The notes under the pieces were generated by a model. It was not told the DNA's origin. It worked only from the letters and a program-made list of their open reading frames with translations, and made no database searches. Shown here piece after piece: positions 6,728 to 10,246 of a stretch of DNA of 10,246 nucleotides (the stretch's first letter is position 1; each line of letters starts with the position of its first letter). The stretch is taken from positions 1 through 10,246 of the forward strand of contig JALUFA010000145.1 in NCBI GenBank assembly GCA_027052485.1, read 5' to 3'. The position numbers were made by a program, and so were the translations under genes. The DNA is from Hydrogenothermaceae bacterium. GTDB taxonomy: Bacteria > Aquificota > Aquificia > Aquificales > Hydrogenothermaceae.

Positions 6728-7888
6728 ATGAGGTGGCAAGCCCTGAAACTAGCAAACCTAAAGATAGAAAATCCTTTAAACTTCACAATCGGTATACTAG
6801 GTGGCGGACAACTTGCCAAAATGGACGCCCAAGAGGCAAAAAAACTGAGTTTCAACATTATAACCTACGACCCGGACCCTCACTGTCCCGCATCGTTGAT
6901 AACTGGGAATATAACTGGCAGTTTTAACGATGTAGAAAAACTAAAGGTATTCAATGATAAGGTTGATATAGTCAGTTATGAACTAGAACATATCAATATT
7001 GACACTGTAAGGCAAGCTATACCTGAAGATAAGATTTATCCTTCTCTTAATGTACTAGAGATAATACAAGACAAACTTAAGCAAAAAGAGTTTTTTAGCA
7101 AAAAAGGCTTGCCTGTTCCGTTTTTTAGGAAGGTTGAAAACATTGACGAAATCAAGGAAATTTTACCTGTGGTTCAAAAGGCTAGGTTTGGTGGATACGA
7201 TGGAAAAGGAGTTGTTGTTTTAAAGAGTGAAGAAGATTTAAAAAAGGCTATTAAAGCCCCTTCTTACATAGAAGAACTGATAGATATAGAAAGAGAAATC
7301 GCCGTTATGGTTGTTAGAAATGCAAGTAAAGATGTAAGGGTTTATCCTGTTGTGGATATGGTTTTCTCTGAGGATGGAAATCTTCTTGATTACTTGGTTG
7401 CTCCTTCAGATATAAGCGAAGATTTAACAAAAAAAGCTCAAGATATAGCCGTTGCCGCCGTAGAAGCATTAGATGGAGTCGGCGTGTTTGGAGTAGAGAT
7501 GTTTCTCGATAAAAAGGGAAGAATTTTAATCAATGAGGTCGCTCCCCGTCCCCACAACTCAGGTCATTACACAATAGAAGCGTGCGAAACCAGCCAGTTC
7601 GAGCAGCATGTAAGGGTTTTAACAAATCTACCTTTAGGTTCTGCAAAACAGGTAATACCGGCGGCAACCCTTAACATCCTCGGTGAAAAGGATGCCTTTG
7701 GCGAACCGATTTATCAAGGTCTTTCAGACGTTATGAAAATTGATGGAGTTTACGTTCACATATACGGAAAGAGAAAAGTTAAACCCCTAAGAAAGATGGG
7801 GCATATAACAGTTATTGATTTTGACAGAAACCGCTTAGTGGAAAAGGTTCACTACATAAAAAAAACCTTAAAAGTTCTATCAAAGTGA
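6728..7888 (+). CDS. purK: N5-carboxyaminoimidazole ribonucleotide synthase (PurK)
   Basis: ATP-grasp enzyme of de novo purine synthesis that converts AIR, bicarbonate and ATP to N5-CAIR, the substrate of PurE. The N-terminal nucleotide-fold motif [11 protein letters not shown] is at about 22-32. The ATP-grasp region includes [15 protein letters not shown] and [12 protein letters not shown]. The family signature [18 protein letters not shown], followed by TSQFEQHVR, lies in the C-terminal half. From the ATG the protein is 386 aa, longer than E. coli PurK (355), partly because about 18 residues precede the first strand. An in-frame TTG at 6710 would add six more residues, but it falls on the predicted transcription start. 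Neither start has a clear Shine-Dalgarno site, so the exact start is uncertain. purE is not adjacent. The TGA end overlaps the convergent arsC end by 9 bp. Confidence 0.94.
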   Translation: MRWQALKLANLKIENPLNFTIGILGGGQLAKMDAQEAKKLSFNIITYDPDPHCPASLITGNITGSFNDVEKLKVFNDKVDIVSYELEHINIDTVRQAIPEDKIYPSLNVLEIIQDKLKQKEFFSKKGLPVPFFRKVENIDEIKEILPVVQKARFGGYDGKGVVVLKSEEDLKKAIKAPSYIEELIDIEREIAVMVVRNASKDVRVYPVVDMVFSEDGNLLDYLVAPSDISEDLTKKAQDIAVAAVEALDGVGVFGVEMFLDKKGRILINEVAPRPHNSGHYTIEACETSQFEQHVRVLTNLPLGSAKQVIPAATLNILGEKDAFGEPIYQGLSDVMKIDGVYVHIYGKRKVKPLRKMGHITVIDFDRNRLVEKVHYIKKTLKVLSK

Positions 7889-8302
7889 AGATATTAGCCG
7901 TTTGACCCTTTCTTCTATCTCATCCCTTATTTGCCTAAAGACCTGCAGTTTTTCCTCTTCTGTACCTTCTGCCTTTGCAGGGTCAGGAAGTCCCCAGTGT
8001 TGGGTGTTGGCACCGGGGACAACAGGACAGTTTTCAGCAGCATCTCCGCAGAGGGTTATCACATAATCAAGCTCATTTAAAGGAATTTCATCTAGAGATT
8101 TAGACCTGTTATTTGATATATCTATCCTTTTTTCAGCCATAACCTTTATAGCGAGGGGATGAACGTATCCCGAAGGATTAGACCCTGCAGAGTAAACCTC
8201 TATATCTTTTCCAAGCTTTTTTGCATAGTGTCTTCCAAACCCCTCTGCCATCTGGCTTCTTGCCGAGTTTCCAGTACAGATAAAACCTATTTTGATTGTC
8301 AT
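7880..8302 (-). CDS. arsC: Arsenate reductase, thioredoxin-coupled, LMW phosphatase fold
   Basis: A 140-aa cytosolic protein. The phosphate-binding loop C-x5-R is CTGNSAR at residues 9-15. Two further cysteines in [14 protein letters not shown] (85 and 92) have the same spacing as Cys82/Cys89 of S. aureus ArsC, where a three-cysteine relay reduces arsenate to arsenite and is reset by thioredoxin. HWGLPDPA carries the general-acid Asp (about 107). Together these distinguish it from plain tyrosine phosphatases. The ATG at 8302 is chosen because GAGGTGA lies 8 nt before it; a GTG four codons upstream lies inside that site. It is the last gene of a leftward cluster, 21 nt after the DUF2231 gene. 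No arsR, arsB or acr3 is in the window, so arsenite export must be encoded elsewhere if arsenic is the substrate. Confidence 0.92.
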   Translation of the reverse strand: MTIKIGFICTGNSARSQMAEGFGRHYAKKLGKDIEVYSAGSNPSGYVHPLAIKVMAEKRIDISNNRSKSLDEIPLNELDYVITLCGDAAENCPVVPGANTQHWGLPDPAKAEGTEEEKLQVFRQIRDEIEERVKRLISSL

Positions 8303-8310
8303 TATTTGCT

Positions 8311-8317
8311 TCACCTC
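8311..8317 (-). promoter_or_regulatory. Ribosome binding site deciding the arsC start
   Basis: Minus-strand GAGGTGA, 8 nt before the ATG at 8302-8300. The upstream GTG (8314-8312) is part of this site and so is unlikely to be the start. Confidence 0.7.
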
Positions 8318-8323
8318 AAAGAT

Positions 8324-8797
8324 TTAATCTTCTTCATAAGAATGAATTACAGAAGTTTTCTCCATTAAAGGTTTTACTCCAACTCCATACTCATAAACCA
8401 TTATGCCACCTAATCTTCCCTGATAGCCTATTAATCCTATGCCAATTATTGCTGCAATTAAATAAATTATCATCAACTTAGAGCTTTCTTTAATATAGAG
8501 AAAGACTCTAAACAAGCCCAAAACTGTAAATATCCAAGGGAGAATTTTTCCAAGTTCCTCATGAAGTTCAAAAACTTTTTCTACATTGGTTCCTTCTATG
8601 AAATGTTCAACTGCTTCTTCGGCAGCTTCTCCTGAAAACATTGCTCCCCATACGGCTAATACTCCAACAATAAACGTCCAAAAAGCTGCATGTTTTAAAC
8701 TTTCCCTTTTAAGTGTAAAACCAAGAAGCTCGAAAATTACTCCAATTATTGTTAAAGCTACCGCAAAATGAACTATAGGTGGATGTAATTCAGCCAT
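8324..8797 (-). CDS. DUF2231 family four-helix membrane protein
   Basis: A 157-aa membrane protein with four hydrophobic segments (about 8-27, 37-55, 84-102, 107-126). It opens with LHPPIVHFAVAL, has FSGEAAEEAVEHF and LHEELGK between helices 2 and 3, and ends with GGIMVYEYGVGVKP; this layout is typical of the DUF2231 family, whose biochemical role is not established. Histidines 5, 10, 36, 65 and 79 lie near the ends of helices, so a metal or haem site is conceivable but unproven. There is no signal peptide apart from the first helix. The ATG is preceded by GGAGG with an 8-nt gap. It sits 24 nt after the decarboxylase-like gene and 21 nt before arsC, so it is probably co-transcribed with the sulfide oxidase-like gene upstream. 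The family call is moderately sure. Confidence 0.72.
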   Translation of the reverse strand: MAELHPPIVHFAVALTIIGVIFELLGFTLKRESLKHAAFWTFIVGVLAVWGAMFSGEAAEEAVEHFIEGTNVEKVFELHEELGKILPWIFTVLGLFRVFLYIKESSKLMIIYLIAAIIGIGLIGYQGRLGGIMVYEYGVGVKPLMEKTSVIHSYEED

Positions 8798-8805
8798 GTC
8801 TATTT

Positions 8806-8810
8806 CCTCC
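8806..8810 (-). promoter_or_regulatory. Ribosome binding site of the DUF2231 gene
   Basis: Minus-strand GGAGG, 8 nt before the ATG at 8797-8795, in the 24-nt gap after the CMD-like gene. No promoter or terminator is evident in that gap, which fits co-transcription. Confidence 0.6.
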
Positions 8811-8821
8811 GAAGATTTCCT

Positions 8822-9172
8822 TCAGTATAGGTATAGATGTGACGAATTTACGGCATGTTTAACTATTTTTATAACTGCTAAAAGCTCTTCCTTTGTTGCT
8901 CCTAAGTTTAATGCAGCTTTTGCCTGTGCTTTTATACATTCCTCGTCTCTTAAAGCTAAGGCAGCGGCTAAAAAAATCAGTGTGCTTGTTTTAGGGTCGA
9001 ATGGAGAGTTTTCATCTGCTACGCTTTTTTTAGAACTCATTGCTACATCAACGATTAGTTCAGGTGCAATCTCTTTTGCATGTTTGATAGCTTCTGGGAC
9101 GTGTTCTTCTCCACCAAGTTTATTTGCCATCATCCCAAGAATTTGTTCTACTGACGGTTGTTGATTTTCCAT
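8822..9172 (-). CDS. Carboxymuconolactone decarboxylase / AhpD-like protein
   Basis: A 116-aa all-helical cytosolic protein. The segment from LIFLAAALALRDEEC to AALNLGATKEELLAVI has the helix pattern and the 'AALxxGATxEE' signature of the CMD/AhpD fold, which forms oligomers. AhpD-type members use a CxxC pair to pass electrons to peroxiredoxins. Here the first cysteine position is Asp (DEEC) and the usual histidine four residues after the cysteine is Gln (CIKAQ), leaving one cysteine, so classic AhpD disulfide chemistry is not expected. The ATG at 9172 is chosen because AGGAGG lies 8 nt before it, within the end of the upstream gene; a TTG six codons earlier lies before that site. It starts 1 nt after the upstream stop. 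The family call is good; activity and substrate are unknown. Confidence 0.8.
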   Translation of the reverse strand: MENQQPSVEQILGMMANKLGGEEHVPEAIKHAKEIAPELIVDVAMSSKKSVADENSPFDPKTSTLIFLAAALALRDEECIKAQAKAALNLGATKEELLAVIKIVKHAVNSSHLYLY

Positions 9173-9173
9173 T

Positions 9174-10246
9174 TTATTTGCCTCCTGCAAACATTTCTAT
9201 TATGTGTTTAAAGACTTCAAGTAAAAACTCAGGTGGTAAATGGCCGTGGGTAAAGTAGTACTCCTCATCAAAAGCCCATTTCATCAGTTTTGCCAGTGGA
9301 GAATGCCAAGCTATATCATACTCGTTATCGTAAAGGGCATTAGATAGGATAAGGGTTGCTTCAAAGCCTCCCATATTCATAATACAGAACACTTCTGGTT
9401 TAAAAGGCTTTACTTCATCCCTTAAACCTTCCTGTTTTTCTATTGCTGAGGATGCAACATCTGCTTCAAGAACGGCTATATGTCCTAACTTTGGTTGAGC
9501 TAAGGCATTAACATCTCCAACAGCATATACATTATCGTAGTTGAGGTGTTTCATTGTTTTGTCGGTTGGAACCCAGCCTCTATCGTCTCCAAGGCCACTT
9601 TCAGCAATAAAATCTGGGGCTTTATACGGAGGGATTATAATGGCTAAATCGGCAGGTAAACTACTACCATCTTTGAAAATAACCTCTTTATCAGTTATCT
9701 CTACAAGCTCTTTACTTGTGTGAAGTTTTATACCCCTTTGTTCCATTAGTTTGGCAACTACACCTCTCGCATTATCTCCAACGTCTTCAAAAAATACTTC
9801 TCCGGGAGTAAAGACGTTTATACTGCTTTTTTCTCTTTTTCCCTCTTTTCTAAGCCTGTAGTCCATCATAAACATAGCCTCTCCGACAGGCCCCTCACAC
9901 GGAGCTTTGAGGTCAGGTGCATCTACCATATGACCGAAATAACTTCTCGCTGCTCCTACAACAACATTACCACCCTCAAAGGTTTTAAGTCTTTCATATA
10001 GTCTTACAGCTTCCATATCATCACAAACAGAGTAGCCATATTCTCTATACCCTTTTATTGCATCATAATCTTTTATTGCTCCAGTAGCTATCACTAGATA
10101 ATCGTAAGGTATAGTCTCTCCATCAACTTCAACTTCATTTTTTTCAGGGTTAATCTTTTTTACCTTTCCAAGTTTAAAATTTATCCCTTTCTTTTCTAAG
10201 TAATCTTTTATCTTTATCTGGGTTTTCTTTACAGATTTTCCTTCAA
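9174..10246 (-). CDS. Sulfide:quinone oxidoreductase-like flavoprotein (5' end outside window)
   Basis: The frame is open to the right edge, giving 356 complete codons; the N-terminal FAD-binding GxGxxG part (about 50-60 residues) is missing. IPYDYLVIATG (45-55 of the visible part) and NVYAVGDVN (238-246) are the FAD-enzyme motifs of the pyridine nucleotide-disulfide oxidoreductase superfamily. Cysteines at 74 (YSVCDD), 116 (APCEGP) and 287 (VFCIMNMGG) match the three redox cysteines known in sulfide:quinone oxidoreductases. The C-terminus (PPEFLLEVFKHIIEMFAGGK) looks like an amphipathic membrane-contacting helix. Such enzymes oxidise sulfide to polysulfide/sulfur at the membrane and reduce quinone, feeding respiration. 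A GTG at 10094 lies inside the conserved Leu-Val-Ile motif and is not the start. Flavocytochrome c sulfide dehydrogenase is the main alternative. Confidence 0.87.
   Translation of the reverse strand, partial: EGKSVKKTQIKIKDYLEKKGINFKLGKVKKINPEKNEVEVDGETIPYDYLVIATGAIKDYDAIKGYREYGYSVCDDMEAVRLYERLKTFEGGNVVVGAARSYFGHMVDAPDLKAPCEGPVGEAMFMMDYRLRKEGKREKSSINVFTPGEVFFEDVGDNARGVVAKLMEQRGIKLHTSKELVEITDKEVIFKDGSSLPADLAIIIPPYKAPDFIAESGLGDDRGWVPTDKTMKHLNYDNVYAVGDVNALAQPKLGHIAVLEADVASSAIEKQEGLRDEVKPFKPEVFCIMNMGGFEATLILSNALYDNEYDIAWHSPLAKLMKWAFDEEYYFTHGHLPPEFLLEVFKHIIEMFAGGK
9181..9186 (-). promoter_or_regulatory. Ribosome binding site deciding the CMD-like start
   Basis: Minus-strand AGGAGG inside the last codons of the sulfide oxidase-like gene, 8 nt before the ATG at 9172-9170. 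It implies tight translational coupling of the two genes. Confidence 0.7.

Noticed and set aside
8312..8314. GTG as the arsC start
   Set aside because: It overlaps the GAGGTGA ribosome binding site that serves the ATG four codons later.
9188..9190. TTG as the start of the CMD-like gene
   Set aside because: It precedes the AGGAGG site and lies in the upstream gene; the ATG at 9172-9170 has proper spacing.
10092..10094. GTG as the start of the sulfide oxidase-like gene
   Set aside because: It encodes the Val of the conserved Y-L-V-I-A-T-G motif, and a plausible flavoprotein sequence continues in frame to the window edge.

Overview
The window looks like a chromosomal segment of a low-GC thermophilic bacterium, most likely a member of the Aquificota (Hydrogenothermaceae-like). 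This rests on the AT-rich, Lys/Glu/Ile-rich proteins, tight operons with frequent TTG starts, and housekeeping genes lying next to type IV pilus and sulfide-oxidation genes. The taxon is inferred from gene content and style, not from a database match. No mobile elements, CRISPR arrays, rRNA or tRNA genes are visible, and almost every base is coding.

Left part (1-4814). A Wzz-type polysaccharide chain-length protein runs leftward off the window edge (1-603, minus). Divergent from it, a rightward operon holds proS (prolyl-tRNA synthetase), a GAF-PAS sensor-like protein with no output domain, and a PilB/GspE-type secretion ATPase. proS and the GAF-PAS gene overlap by ATGA, and the ATPase starts 3 nt after the GAF-PAS stop.

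Middle (4804-7888). A leftward pair, ychF (ribosome-associated ATPase of the GTPase fold) then a TauE/SafE-family permease, abut exactly (TAA directly followed by ATG). The permease converges on the pilus ATPase with an 11-bp overlap of their 3' ends. Divergent from ychF is purK (N5-CAIR synthase). The short ychF-purK gap carries overlapping, oppositely oriented promoter-like sequences.

Right part (7880-10246). A leftward four-gene cluster enters from the right edge: a sulfide:quinone oxidoreductase-like flavoprotein (N-terminus outside the window), a carboxymuconolactone decarboxylase/AhpD-like protein, a small DUF2231 membrane protein, and a thioredoxin-type arsenate reductase. The arsC end overlaps the purK end by 9 bp. 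Spacings of 1, 24 and 21 nt and good ribosome binding sites suggest one transcript joining sulfide oxidation at the membrane with small redox/thiol proteins. This is the most interesting neighbourhood in the window. I do not see clear evidence of a wholly new system; most genes are recognisable families in unusual company.
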